NCBI GenBank assembly: GCA_964247055.1
Contig: OZ176051.1
Location: forward strand, 1,612,001-1,676,000
DNA: 64,000 bases
Reading direction: 5' to 3'
Source of the DNA: Paragordius varius
Taxonomy: Eukaryota; Nematomorpha
Position numbers and translations under genes: made by a program. A model generated the notes under the pieces. It saw only the letters and a program-made list of their open reading frames with translations, had not been told where the DNA came from and did not search any database. Shown piece after piece: positions 23,501 to 35,268 of this stretch; position 1 is the stretch's first letter; each line of letters opens with the position of its first letter.

Positions 23501-24397
23501 ATAAATAGGAATATTCAAAATGAATTTCAAGCATTATTTTAATAACATTTTTTTCTAGTTCTTGCTAAATAAACTTATTAAAAAAAACTGTGTGAGAACT
23601 ATGATTTTTCTGAGAGTTTGAAGCCTATTTTTGCAAATTATGATTTTCCAAATTCTTCGGGTCGCATGAAAAGTCTCGGAGGGCCGCGTATTAAACACGC
23701 CTATTGTTTAAACTAAAAATCTTATATTAATTAAATATATCATGCCACATTTTTCAAGGGTATTCAAATACTGTGCTATAAAAAAGGCGGTTAGTAATAA
23801 AGATATGTTTATAGGTTTTACAGATCATTCGATAGCAAAGCTTTTTCGCTTTAATATAAAAATCGATAAATTCGGAAAAAATACTAGAAAAAAAATGTTT
23901 TCCTTTCATTATCCAAAATTATTTATCATTTTTCACACATTAATGCGTATAAAAAAATATAATTAAGGTAAACAGTGATAAATTTGACCCCGTGAATTGA
24001 TAAAAATTGCAATTATACTGTTTTAATTTTTATTGCATATAATTAATCTATTGTTATAAAACTTATATTACATCAAATTGTCCAAAAAATATAGATAAGA
24101 TTATTTAATAATTCCGTAAAGCAAATATCTCTGAATTCTTTTTTTATAAATTATAGCGATATATATATTTATAAATATCTGATAGTATTTAAAAAAATCA
24201 AAATACCGCCAAAGTGTAATTTTTAGAAATGTTATATTTGGTTTTAAGGTATATGCTATCGATTGGAGTCCTGATGGTTCAACTGTGGCCAGTGGAGGAA
24301 AAGACAAAAAACTCAAAATGTAACATTTTTTGATATTTTATAATTTTTATACTTAATTTATTATTATTCTTATTGTTTTTCTAGATGGAAGAAATGA
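20540..24397 (+). CDS. NLE1: Notchless homologue, WD40 ribosome-assembly factor
   Basis: Ten exons join in phase: 20540-20671, 20695-20912, 20937-21016, 21389-21563, 21591-21627, 21924-22079, 22459-22656, 22862-23356, 24249-24319 and 24385-24397. They give about 524 aa (human 485). The N-terminal NLE domain (residues 1 to about 75) precedes eight WD40 blades. RCTSSLPGHESAILSVQFS, GSGDHTVRFWDLET, SASQDRTIKIW, SASFDKSIKIWHGVTGKF and LPGHADEVYAIDWSPDG align with human NLE1. The last two exons restore the canonical ending KLKIWKK. The family recruits the AAA-ATPase midasin to pre-60S particles in the nucleolus. Introns of 23, 24 and 27 nt occur. Excising the 24-nt one gives SPDSKMLATGSGD, the expected WD sequence. 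A Lys/Asn-rich insert of about 40 aa sits before the last blade. Confidence 0.95.
23455..23712 (+). mobile_element. hAT-like MITE (family D) in NLE1 intron 8
   Basis: It begins GGGGTGTCCAATACAAATGG and ends around GGAGGGCCGCGTATTAAACACG, with GC-rich subterminal sequence over an AT-rich core. This matches 60505-60815 and 38518-38790. The outer GGGGTGTCCAA and GGGCCGC blocks resemble known non-autonomous hAT ends. An 8-bp target duplication was not resolved. Confidence 0.6.
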
Positions 24398-24580
24398 AAT
24401 TTATTGAGTTTGTTAGCCATGTAAAAGGTTTTTTTTTGTGTGTACATACACAGCAATATATGGATATAATAAATTAATGTGTTTAACTAACACATTGCAT
24501 AGACTGTTACAAAATAAATTATATGGCATAATATGTTTATAATAGCTTTACAACAATACGATACGACAGAAAACAACATT

Positions 24581-25710
24581 TTAATTTCGAATTAACTTTA
24601 AAAATTCTTCACGTGTTTTTTGATTCTCACGAAATTCTCCCAACATTGCACTCGTGATTGTTTTGCTGTTGTACTTTTGGACGCCGCGCATAACCATACA
24701 CATGTGGCTTTTTTTATATTGATGGAAAAAAAATATTTAAAACCTCCTTCTTTTATTCAAACAAAATTTTGTAAAATTAATTATTAAAACAGAAACCTGG
24801 CTTCTATGACGACCCCAACCCCTTTTGGGTGTATCGCATCAGTGACAGCCAATGCAATTTGTTTTGTTAACCGTTCTTGAACTAATAAATAATAGATTGT
24901 AGTGTGATAATATGCATAGTTTTATACCTTGAAGTCTTCGGCTGAATATTTCTACTATCCGGGCCAATTTACTGATACCCAAAATTTTTTTATTGGGCAA
25001 ATATCCGATAGAAACCTAGAATTTATAAATAAAATTCCTATATTAAACCGATCCGATGAATGGAACCAAGTGATGTTCACAAAGGGAAAATAATTCAATA
25101 TCTTTCACAATGACCATCTCATCGTGGTTTTCATCAAAGATTGCTCCATTCAATATTTCTAAATTGATACATTGTGATATAAGTTACCTTTAAGGTCCTG
25201 ATCGTACCCCTGGGTAAAATAAGTGTAAGCTTTTGCAGCTCGTTCTGGCGTTTTTATCAGACCATCTCTGTACGGGTTTTCACCCAACGTGATTAACAGG
25301 TTACGAAATATATCGCTTAATGTATCGTTGACTAGAGACTTGGTGCGTTTGACTTTTATGTGAGTATCAAAAATTTCGGCTGTCTTATTCTTTTCATTGA
25401 CGACCGTATTATTGTGATTATCTGCCCCATGGAAAGAATCATCCAAACTATCTTCGCTCAAGTTATTATTTTTGTATTTCATGGCTTCAAAATTTGTTGG
25501 TTCGTTTAGGCGAATGGATGGAAGAGAGGAAGGTGTAGAATGTATTAAAAGTGTTTTAAACTCTTTTTCGCAATTATCTTTATTTGCGGAATTTGATTGA
25601 CAAAATGCAAGGTCATTTTTGTGTATGCTATTATTATTGATGTTATTGTCACCAGTAATTGAAGAACCCGGATAAAATGCGTCTTTATTGAGTATCATAT
25701 AATTATCCAT
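24581..25710 (-). CDS. GCH1: GTP cyclohydrolase I
   Basis: Five exons on the reverse strand: 25188-25710, 25049-25158, 24928-25015, 24797-24881 and 24581-24707, all in phase, giving about 310 aa. The enzyme converts GTP to 7,8-dihydroneopterin triphosphate, the first step to tetrahydrobiopterin, and acts as a decamer. The zinc/catalytic residues are present: CEHH (Cys201, His204) and the Cys of SHMCMVMRG (Cys272), with the same 71-residue spacing as human Cys141-Cys212. [20 protein letters not shown] and [14 protein letters not shown] are near-identical to animal GCH1. The first about 130 residues form an Asn/Asp/Ser-rich extension with no recognisable domain. Introns are 29, 33, 46 and 89 nt. 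The gene converges on NLE1, with 183 bp between the stop codons. Confidence 0.96.
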
Positions 25711-26254
25711 AAAAAAACACCGTTACTGTTTTTTTCATATATATAAATATAATAAATAATATTTTACATTGACAATAGATATATATATATTATAAATATA
25801 TAGTGGAGTGGATTGAATTAATTAAAGTATGATATAATAAAAAAATTTGGTTGTTTTTAAGTGTTATAATTATGCATAATTTAAGTGTGTGTATACGTAC
25901 GTATATGACATAAAAAATCGTGTGGTATTGTAACGCATAATCTTTCTTCCATCAAAAAACAAACAACTAAAGTATGTGTATAAAAACGGAAATAAATTAG
26001 GTGTAAATAACCTTACTTTACTAGTTGTAGCGCAAAATTTAATGGTTGTTTCTCTTAAAGTAGTTCTCGTAAATTGCTTATTATATATCCATTTAGTATA
26101 ACCTTCAAGAACTTTTTTTACTCGTAATTGTTTTTATAAACTTACCTGTTTGTCATGTTGTCCTTTATTTACAACAAAATTAACAATAGTAAATTTTCAT
26201 AAATCTCAATATTTATTTATGATTTATATTAATATAATTTGTAAATTAATAATA
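25711..26254. other. Intergenic region between GCH1 and RNASEH1
   Basis: AT-rich sequence holding the 5' flank of GCH1 and the 3' flank of RNASEH1. A (TA)-rich tract lies at 25780-25800. No gene or repeat is recognised. Confidence 0.6.
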
Positions 26255-29200
26255 TCACACAGTTTTAAGTGCACCTCGTTTGGCTAGGAGGTCAGCGGCT
26301 TCGTTTCCTTTTATTCCAGTGTGGCCTCTTACGTGAACCTGATATATACATAACACAATTTTAAAATTTGATTATTATTAAAAAGCGAAAAATAATACCC
26401 ATTTTATGACAATATCACTTTGCATTTCATTGTAAATGGATTCGAGGTCGTTTCTATTTTTGACCGGATCGCCAGAGGAAGTTTTCCAATTGTTTTTCTT
26501 CCAGCCATGTATCCAATTAGTTAATGCTGTAAATATTAGGAAGGAATTGAAATGATAACTTTCATAATTTTTGATAAGACATTGATAAGATTTGAAATTA
26601 AAATTATGAACAAAATTTTAAAAACATTTTTGTCATAAGATTCTGATGATGTAATGTGTTTTAAAGATAGAAGAACGCTTTCAACAATTTATTTTATTAT
26701 AGTATAATGATTTTTAACTTCTATTGGCTTCCGGACAATCCACCATGATAGCTTTTTATTTACGTTTTATCTTTAATTATTAAGTCGCAGTGTGTAGAAA
26801 TTTATATATGGTGAAATTGATGATTTTACTTTAACAAACTTATATTACATTTATAATGTTCATTTTGATTCAGGTCTCTAAAAATTAACACCTATATATA
26901 TATATATATAGATGCCGCTAAAGCTATGCACTTTCAAACTTGTACACAAGCAATTTGAGTAGGCCAAAAGGTAACGTTTTATTTTTATCATTCAGTAATC
27001 ATGTCAAATGTTCCAGAAAAAGAACATTTGCGGCAATCATTGCTTTTCTCATTTCATCAGAAGAAAAAGTCTGTTGAAAGATATGGTAATCCATCAATTA
27101 AAACATGAAAATTACAAAGTTATGATTTCGATGTGAAAAAGAGTGGGCTATGCGAAGTAGATCAATGCAAGATTTTGGATAACTCAAGTCCAACTCAACG
27201 GCAATCGGTAGAAGCATTCCATACATCACAAAAAACAATCAATAGACGTCTACGAGCAATGGGAAAGATAAATAAACTCTGTTAATAAGTCCCACAAAAT
27301 TTGAATGAACGTCAATACTAAAATCGCAAAGTGAATTGTGAAATCATGCTTCTACGTCACGAAAGGCAAACATTTTTACAATGAATTGTGACGGGGTGTT
27401 TTTTGTAAATGCGAGGCGAAAAAATTTTAGATTTCACCTTACCAAGCCTATATCGCTCCTAAGAAGACCATGCTCTCTGTCTGGTGAGACATAAGCGGTT
27501 GTATTATGAACCTTTGAGGCCGGGTGAAACACCGTAATACACTATCCAACAATCGATTGATCCAAATCACGTATTAATCTAAAGTCGACCGGAATGCAGA
27601 AGACTGCTGGACAATGCTAAGTCTAAAAGAGCAAAACCAGCGAATATCCCCTTAAACTATCTGCGATGGAAAACTTTGCGTATCTGCTGTGCTCTCCTAA
27701 CCTCACCTATCTGAGTATTACCTCTTTGCATCAATGGGGCACACCCTGATAGAGCAGGACTGTAATATTTTCAAAGACAATATTAAATAGTGTGATTAAC
27801 CAGTTCGTTACCTGAAAATGGAGAAAAAAACTGCTTTTTAATCAAGATCCATTTCAAAACTTACTTTTTATAAACTAAGCTTATATTTTCATTGAAAGTA
27901 TAAGTATTTCAATATATTGCTAAATATTTTACTCAAAACCATATTTTATTTCTGCATTGCAGGTGATGAGCGAGTTTCACGTACACTACACAATTTATAT
28001 TATAAAAGTACAATGTTGGTATACCCATTCGAATACAATAAGATATTCGAGATAGAAGTTCCAATTTTTAAACTAAATATAAGCTTTAATATTGAATAAT
28101 AAATTATATTATATATGCGTATTTGCATAATGGTATTAAATGATTAAAACGCAAGGGATGGTAAGGATATATTTCTTGTTCATTTATATTTGAAATTCAT
28201 TTAATTTTTTGGCCCCAATTTTTTACCAAATTTTATTGAGTAGGAAATATTTCATTTGGACCAAGCGACGCGACACAGGGTACAACTAATATTAATTAAT
28301 AACTCAATTTAGGTAAAAAATTGAGAAAATTTCAAACCCACATTTTATTTTATTATATTAATATATTTTAAATTTATTAAAGCAATTTGAAAAGGTTAAC
28401 TTGTGCAGAATATATTATACATCTGTGGTAATAATGAAAACTTGTTTGATACCCTGTAATGATATAAAAACGGTCAGACAAGTTATTATTTTGAACAGGT
28501 CAAAAACTCAAAGCTAAATGCTAGAGCCATATTTTAAACTGTGAACCTATTGGGCAAAATATTTATGCCATAAAAATATTACAAATTATTGTAAATTGAA
28601 TACTAAATTGAACTATATTGCATAAGACATCTTTCGAAGGAGTGAAGGGGGGAGGATTTAATTATTTTTATGCGCACCGCACATTCAATTAAAACTTAAA
28701 AGTTTTATGCCAATATTGAGTAAGCAAAAAATTTTATATATATTCTAACATAATATTAAAGAAAAAAATCATCAACATAAATGGCAGAAAATTAAATCTC
28801 TTTTTTCAGACTTCCTTAATGTCTAAATTTTTAATAGACTTCCATAATTTTTTAATTAAATTTAAAATAAGTAAGGGTGTGATGACCGAATGAGACAATC
28901 AACAGTTCTTGCTATATTCAATAAATTTTGTTGTAAAATTAAATAAGTTATGGATTTGAAAATTCAGGTCAAAAAGTGTTTTCAAAATAACCCAATCCCT
29001 ATCTTAAACATTTAAAGTGATGAATTATTAGACTTCTATGGGATTTGAAGTAATAAATATGGCTTGTTAATATATATAAACGATAATACACGTTAATAAA
29101 CATTACATTAAGTCGGAGATATGTCAAAGATTATATATTTATTTTATGTTTTCATCCAAAGACCAAAACTAGACAATGTTAAATAAGTGCATGAGCAAAG

Positions 29201-29748
29201 TGCAAAAATATCAATAATTTTAACCTTTTTTTGTTTCAAATACGAAAAAATTTAAATTTAAATATAACCGTATATATTTATTACACCATATTAACAATTC
29301 ATTACCTTTTCACCTTTTTGACCAGGTATACATATTGGGGTATTTTTATATCCCAGAGCTCAATTTTGTAAATAAACTACAGTTTTAAAATTATCTCATG
29401 CATTAGATAAAAAAGCTTAAAAGTTATGGCATCTTGATGGTAAAATGTAGCTTAAAAGCATTTTAAAGCTAATAATTAACATTTTCTAATTATACATTTT
29501 TTGTTGCATTAGCTATTCCAAAAAATTTATAGAAAAAATGGGGGCAAAAAATTTTGAGATGAGGATTTTTTACAAATTTAACATTTTTTAAAAATCTTTT
29601 TTGTATAATTCAGCTAAAAGGCTAAAGATATATTTTTAAATTCGTACTGCCATAAATATTTTGAGGAATTCAGATTTCAAATCACTCTGGGATATGAACC
29701 AAAAGAAGTTAAAAGTGCGAATTAATTTGAAATTTAGTTATTGATTCA

Positions 29749-29782
<34 letters not shown>

Positions 29783-30593
29783 ATATCGGGAAGTTATTAT
29801 ATCTATAGGTTTTATACCATTAATTAAAGTTCATCTCGAATAAGATGTAGGGTAACAATTCCTTATAATCTATCTCAACAGTTTTTGGTTTATTTTTTTT
29901 TAAAAAAGATTATTTATAAGATTATTTATCTTTCGTATGATTACCTGTACATAAAATATATGAACAAGCAATTTTTGCACAAACTATATCATTCAGTGTG
30001 TTTATATAAACCACTTACAATTGATAAGCAATTGGCTATCTGTATGAATGGCTAGATGTGATATTCCAAGTTTTTTGGCTTGAAGGATGGCTGAATGAGC
30101 TGCCTTTATTTCTGCTTTATTATTTGTGGGAATTGAATTATTTGAATCAAGTTCAAGTGGTTCGCTAATATTGTTAGGATTTCGAGGGCCCCAAAAAACG
30201 CCAATACCTGCTTTTGCTCCATTCTGACCGTTGGAAAAACAACAACCATCAACATAAACCCTTTTGTACTCTATATATACTTTATCAGAAATAAACTAGA
30301 TTTTTTTGGCGTAGCTTTGGGACTGATTTTAGTTAAAGTCGATTCGGTAGTGTTAGATTGTGAAACTATAAAATTTTCAGCATCTTGTTTCGATTCAAAT
30401 TTTTTGAATACTGCATTGGAATAACCTTTAACCATTTTTTGACATTGACCCCTAAAACTATATAGATATAATACCATGTATCATATATTCCAGGCTTATA
30501 ACCTTCTCTGACTGCATAAAAAGGCATGTTTTTAAACAATTTAAAGCCAATACTATAAAGAGAAAGTTCGCATAATTTTGAAACTATACTCAT
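26255..30593 (-). CDS. RNASEH1: Ribonuclease H1
   Basis: Five exons on the reverse strand: 30475-30593, 30297-30451, 30019-30270, 26399-26526 and 26255-26338, all in phase, about 245 aa. The N-terminal hybrid-binding domain (MPFYAVREGYKPGIYDTW, then GYSNAVFKKF) binds RNA/DNA hybrids. The RNase H fold follows. All four catalytic acids are present: Asp99 (YVDGCC), Glu145 (NNKAEIKAAH), Asp169 (HTDSQ) and Asp234 (GNEAADLLAKRG), plus the mobile-loop His224. HGWKKNNWKTSSGDPV matches the basic protrusion of animal RNase H1. The enzyme removes R-loops and, in animals, acts in nucleus and mitochondria. A second in-frame ATG lies 22 codons downstream, as in human. Introns are 23, 26, 3492 and 60 nt. 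The large one holds a mariner relic and a family B repeat. Confidence 0.96.
26930..27800 (+). mobile_element. Degraded mariner transposon in RNASEH1 intron 3
   Basis: From an ATG at 27001 the frame reads MSNVPEKEHLRQSLLFSFHQ, the N-terminal helix-turn-helix of mariner transposases. Later blocks are also recognisable: TINRRLRAMGKI, VPQNLNERQ, and a shifted frame with EPLRPGETP. The reading frame has at least three internal stops and at least two frame changes, and the C-terminal catalytic part is hard to follow. It is antisense to RNASEH1. Terminal inverted repeats were not resolved. Confidence 0.75.
29320..29715 (+). repeat. Family B dispersed repeat
   Basis: It is collinear with 19050-19565, sharing TTAGATAAAAAAGCTTA, GTTGCATTAGC, GAGATGAGGATTTTTTAC and the CTAAAAGGCTAAAG block also seen at 37540. 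It is followed by a (TA)n microsatellite at about 29753-29780. Confidence 0.6.
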
Positions 30594-31087
30594 ATGAATC
30601 CAACATTTAAAAGCGGTATCAGATGTGCTACTCGTCCCAAAGCTTCTGTAGTTATAAAAGAATATTTAAAGCAAAATAAACCTATTTGGACGTCCTTTTT
30701 TATAAAACAATCACAAGTTTTAAAACGGTATATATTAGGTAATTAATGATCAATTTGCTATGTCCTGTTTTAATTTAAAGATTGATGATATTAATTATCA
30801 AATAAACCGCATCGCGTGTTACCCTTATATCAAATATCATTGCTCAAAAACAATCGAACAAAATTTAAATGTGTATAACACATTTTACAATGTGATTAAA
30901 TGTATAAATTTAGGTATTGTATAGTTTATTTTTAGGTATCCCTTGTTTTGTTTATGGATTTATCGCATATTTTTTCATAAAACACGTTGAATATTTTAAC
31001 TGCACTTTCTACAAAAATAATCAACAACATAAAGCTACTATAAACATTTATTATTTGTATAAGGAAAATAAAAATTCTATCTATTAA
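30594..31087 (+). CDS. C15orf61: C15orf61-family small protein (recalled as DUF4528)
   Basis: Three exons, 30594-30716, 30739-30913 and 30936-31087, join in phase through two introns of exactly 22 nt, giving 149 aa (human C15orf61 about 157). ARPKAS-like TRPKASVV, WTSFFIKQSQVINDQFAMS, CYPYIKYHCSK and INLGIPCFVYG match human WTSFCVPYSAVRNDQFGLS, CFPFIKYHCSK and VNLGIPTLLYG. The end YYLYKENKNSIY parallels YFLNKEDEGAMY. A hydrophobic stretch (IPCFVYGFIAYFFI) could be one membrane segment. The molecular role is not known to me. Its ATG directly abuts the divergent RNASEH1 ATG within CATATG. Its stop is 14 bp from the convergent CASC3 stop. Each exon alone is too short to stand out. Confidence 0.9.
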
Positions 31088-31101
31088 TTGTAATTAAAGA
31101 T

Positions 31102-34100
31102 CTATTTTGGATAATTATTATGATCACCATCGAAATAAGCCATCCCATGCATAAAACGGTACGAATCATCCTGTAAGAAAATTAAAATATTAATACATTT
31201 AGATGAATAAAATATTGTCTAATATATAACATATTAATACATTTAGATGAATAAAATATTGTCTAATATATTTTATATCTATAAATTATAAAATTTTAAA
31301 TTCTTAAAAAATTTAATTATTATACTGCATATGGCATTTGTGGTTGCCCCATATTTGGTTCTTGCATCATCGCATTTTGCATATTAGTAGCGTTTTGGGG
31401 CTGTACAAACGTGAGAGGATTATTTGAAACCACAAGCTGTGGTGGAGGGTTAAAGTGTGGAACAGAACCAATATTATTCGTATTTGCCGTGTTGTTATTA
31501 TTATTAGCATATAGGAGAGGTGTTGAGGACAAGTTTCCAGCATTGGGAACAAACATACCACCAGCACCACCTGCTCCTCCACTTAACAAGAAATTGGTGA
31601 AATTTGTGAGAAAGGTTTGATAGAAAGCTGAGATCGCAGCCGGATTCCCCAAATCTATATTGGGGGTCGGCCAACAAGGCATCACATCATTTCCTAATCC
31701 TACTCCTGGAGTGTTGTTCAGTTCAGAACTCATCATCATTCCATTGTTGTGGTTGGCTGTTGAAGAAATCATGGCAGGAACCGCAGCATATAAATTGCTT
31801 TCAGAAGGGACAAACGATTTCCGATTATAATTTGTTCCATTATTCAATTTTTTGGTTTCTCGCGATACATTAATACGTTGACGAGGCCCAGGTCCATGTT
31901 GATATTCTGTGTTTATTTGAATTTGTTGCCTTTGGGGAGCTTGATTCAACATTCTTTGATTGATTGACCTACTGACTACATTTAAGAAAAAAAAAACGAA
32001 ATGGATAAATGTATCAAACAAAAATAAAGCTATATTAGGCAAATTTATTTTGATTATTATTATTAAATATATAATCTGTAATAGTTTCAGAATAAATCAC
32101 ACATTGTATATTTTGGCCATTAGGTCGTCTGTTTTGCGGTTGAAGGGATCTTTGGTGTGTTAAAGGTTGTGATGGTTTTGTATCTAAAAATTTTAATAAA
32201 ATATTTACAACGACAATAAATACCATCATTTATGAGTGGGTATTGATATTTTCATAAAATAATTATCAGTTTTTGTATCAAAATAAAAAACTATGTGATA
32301 ACTTATTATTATAGCGTTCCCAGTAGATTGCCCAAAAACAAGGCAACTCTCAATATTTAATATCTCTATATCACATACTAATGAAATAAATTAACAATGT
32401 CATTTAATTTATAGCAGTTTTGGATAGTATGATATCAATATTAAAAACGCCATAACAACACGAACACATCAAGCTTGGGCCAAATTCCACCAACTCAAGT
32501 ATATAATGAAACACAAACACATTTCAAACCCAAACAAGGGGAAAATCCACATGAATGCCATTCGCCTGCCCTCACATATGCTAGCGAATGTTGGCCCTTA
32601 AATCAAGCTAATGAAAATAAATTATATAGAAATAGAAAGAAAAATTCTCAACTCATGTCTTACCAATCAGTACCACAATGATAAAACAAATAATAATAAA
32701 AGTATACATAGTCTGTTTCATATCACACCTGAGCAAATCGTCTCATGTACTAAGGCCACATTGAATTGAACGCTCAAATGGTTGGATTATCAAAATTAAA
32801 TCCTTTCATCCAAACGGCAATTTAAGACGAGGCAGACCATATTATGATTGGGAAAAAACAATCAGCCATGAATTAAACTTAACTCAAAATTGACCAAAGA
32901 CGACTGTCTCGATCGCAAGTTATTTCGCTCAAAAATATGGAAGCTAGCTACTGTTGGAGAAACGATGACTCGATGATGATTAAATAAAGAATATAGGTTA
33001 TGATAAAATAGACACATGATTTGATTGATAAAAATTAAAAACAAAAAAAAGGGTAAAGGATTAAATAATTAAACTTATTATCTGAGTTTATTATATTTCT
33101 ATGAAGTGAAGAAAATTAAAAATCTAAAGCATTCCAAAAGAAGCATATAAGGTTAATTATGATGGATTTAACCTAAAGTTTTTAAGTATTAAAAGTAATG
33201 CTAATACCTATTCTCAGTGCTTATAATGGTATGTTTTTGGAAGAAAGCGTATAAATAAAAAAGTATGAAAAGATATGATATAAAATAAAATTGGCTCTTT
33301 ATTTCATGGTGTTAAATCCAATAATGTTTAAAAAGGAAAGAGATAAATATCCACCTTATAGAAAATATATATAATTAAAAAATTAATAGCGTTTAACATC
33401 ATAAATTTGTTATGTCCAATTTAGATTATAAAATTGTTGCCCTTGTTTATATGTTTCTTTAACCATTTATCTGAACTAAATAATAAACTAAAAAGGTTCT
33501 AAAAATGATCGACAAAGTTAATTAATTTCAAACTTACATTTCAATTTAGCTTTTCGGGTAAGATATTAATCAAAAATATGGTAAATTGCTAAATTACTGT
33601 TTTTGGGTGCGTAAGGACGCACAGCTCCCCGAGGATAGGCCATGAGTGTTTCAGGTTCATTTTTAGACCATTTTTCAGAATTATTATATTGGTTATTATG
33701 GTTGCTGTCATACTTTTTATAAGTATCATAATTATTATTGGCTTGGCCTGATAATATTCGTTGATTATAAATCTTATTTTGTGGTGTATCTCTAAAATTA
33801 TGGAGTTGATTTCTAGAAAAATAATTGTTATTTTGGCGTCTTTCAAAAGTATTTGCGTTTTTGCCATAATTATTCGAAGCTGATAAATCTAATTTCATCC
33901 CACTGTCTTTTAGGTTAAACGTTTCGTGATTTTTACGATTAGGGTTTCGATCAATATTAGAATAATTATTCCTATTACTATATATTAAAGTTTTAAAATA
34001 CCGATCGTTTCGTTGATTTTGGTTGTTAAAATTTCTTCTATAATGTTTTTCACGCTCAAAATACAGGTCATGCGACCATTTTTTATCATCAATATTAGAT

Positions 34101-34438
34101 TTTCTAGATCTTTTATTATAATAAAAAAAATACTCTTTAATGGTAGTGTCATTTCCATTGGTTTCCCTTAGGTCATGTAAAAAATATGAGCCTCTTGGAG
34201 GGTTAGGTGGTGCAATAATTTTACTGTCTTCTGGTTCATTTAAAGATTTTTGGCTGTTTATAGAGGATAAACTTCCAGCCTGATTAATTTTGTTTTCCTC
34301 TATAGAAACTTGTGATGCTAGATCATCATCTTCTAACGACAAAATATTTAATTTGTTTGTCAAATCTGGATTTGATATTTTGCCCTCCAAATATATAATA
34401 TCGGTAAGCTTCTCGTCAAGTAATACTCCTTGGCTCAT
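31102..34438 (-). CDS. CASC3: Barentsz/MLN51 (CASC3)-like exon-junction complex protein
   Basis: Reverse-strand exons: 33598-34438, about 32103-32183, about 31326-31975 and 31102-31170, giving about 546 aa. Inside exon 1, 34104-34133 looks like a 30-nt intron. The SELOR signature is visible: PPRGSYFLHDLRE (residues 80-92) and DDKKWSHDLYFERE (117-130). These match human RRGLFFEHDLRG and EGRWEHDKFRED, which clamp eIF4A3 and RNA in the exon-junction complex. RGAVRPYAPKN closes exon 1. The rest is Asn/Gln/Pro-rich and disordered, ending with a short exon (DDSYRFMHGMAYFDGDHNNY). The boundaries of the small second exon are the least certain. Intron 32184-33597 holds a LINE fragment. Confidence 0.85.
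31187..31274. repeat. 44-bp tandem duplication in a CASC3 intron
   Basis: The segment starting ATATTAATACATTTAGATGA occurs twice, at 31187 and 31231, almost without change. This indicates a recent local duplication. Confidence 0.85.
32445..33060 (+). mobile_element. RTE-like LINE, C-terminal fragment in CASC3 intron
   Basis: The fragment runs antisense to CASC3. Successive pieces in shifting frames correspond to the end of an RTE-type ORF: HQAWAKFHQLK, then PALTYASECWPLNQANENKL (typical PALTYGxExWTL), then RRGRPYYDW, then DCLDRKLFRSKI (typical QDRxxWRxxI). At least two frame changes and several stops are present. The first 65 bp duplicate the LINE piece at 7927-7994. Confidence 0.65.
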
Positions 34439-34839
34439 CGGGCTAATATTAATTAACAGTCATATGATTTAATTAATGTATATGCCAGTTTTTTAGGTTG
34501 CATCATCGGAGTTCAGAGGATAAAAAAGAGTATCAAATTAATATGTGCTTTCTCCGTATTAAATAATTAAAAATAATGTATCTATGTTTAAAATTTTTTA
34601 TGATACAAATCAATAAAATTGCATGGAAAATTATTGATGTAATAGTTACAAATACTTTTTTTGTTAAAACAGAGTGCAACTCGGGGTGTCATTTCATAAA
34701 CTTTTGTATCAATTTCTCAATATTAAAAATGTAAGAAATTAATGTATCTTAAATAGAATACACATTTTTATTAAATTCAAGGTATAACCAAAACAATATA
34801 AAAACCTGGAAGAATATTTGCCTTATAGGAAGAGGTATT

Positions 34840-35268
34840 ATTTTAAACCGATTCTAATTCTAAATACCCCAGACTAAATTTGAGTTTGAGTTTTTAAATA
34901 ACTAGGAAACGGTCCCAATATAAATTTATGCTTCTATCCTAATAAAAATTATAAAAAAAGCCTAAATCTCTATAATATTTTGATTTGAAAAAACAGTTCC
35001 ATGTCAAATTACTTCGACGCCATTTTTATTTTACAAAATTTTCGCAAAAATTAGCCTTCATTCAATTTTGGTAAAATTAAAGCTGACTTTATTTGAATCA
35101 CATCTAACATTGATAGAAATAGACAAAGTGGTTTATTTTGTATTATTTTTCAATTTTACCATTGCATACATGTCATGTTGACGAAATTTTTACCTTTCGG
35201 TTTTAGCTTAATATAAGTAATATCAGGCATTTTTGAATAAAATTATTAATATATTTCGGTTTATCAAC
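34840..35268 (+). mobile_element. Family A TIR element, first of an adjacent pair
   Basis: It contains CTAAATACCCCAGACTAAATTTGAG at the left, TTACTTCGACGCCATTTTTATTTT in the core, and the AGTGGTTTATTTTGTATTATTTTTCAATTTTAC block. The right terminus merges with the start of the next copy. Confidence 0.75.

Noticed and set aside
23742-23966. 74-codon forward frame in NLE1 intron 8
   Set aside because: No similarity to any WD40 sequence. It is AT-rich and lies between exons that join in phase without it.
24314-24322. In-frame TAA giving an NLE1 ending KLKM
   Set aside because: It is a donor site (AAAAT|GTAACA). Splicing to 24385 restores the conserved KIWKK ending.
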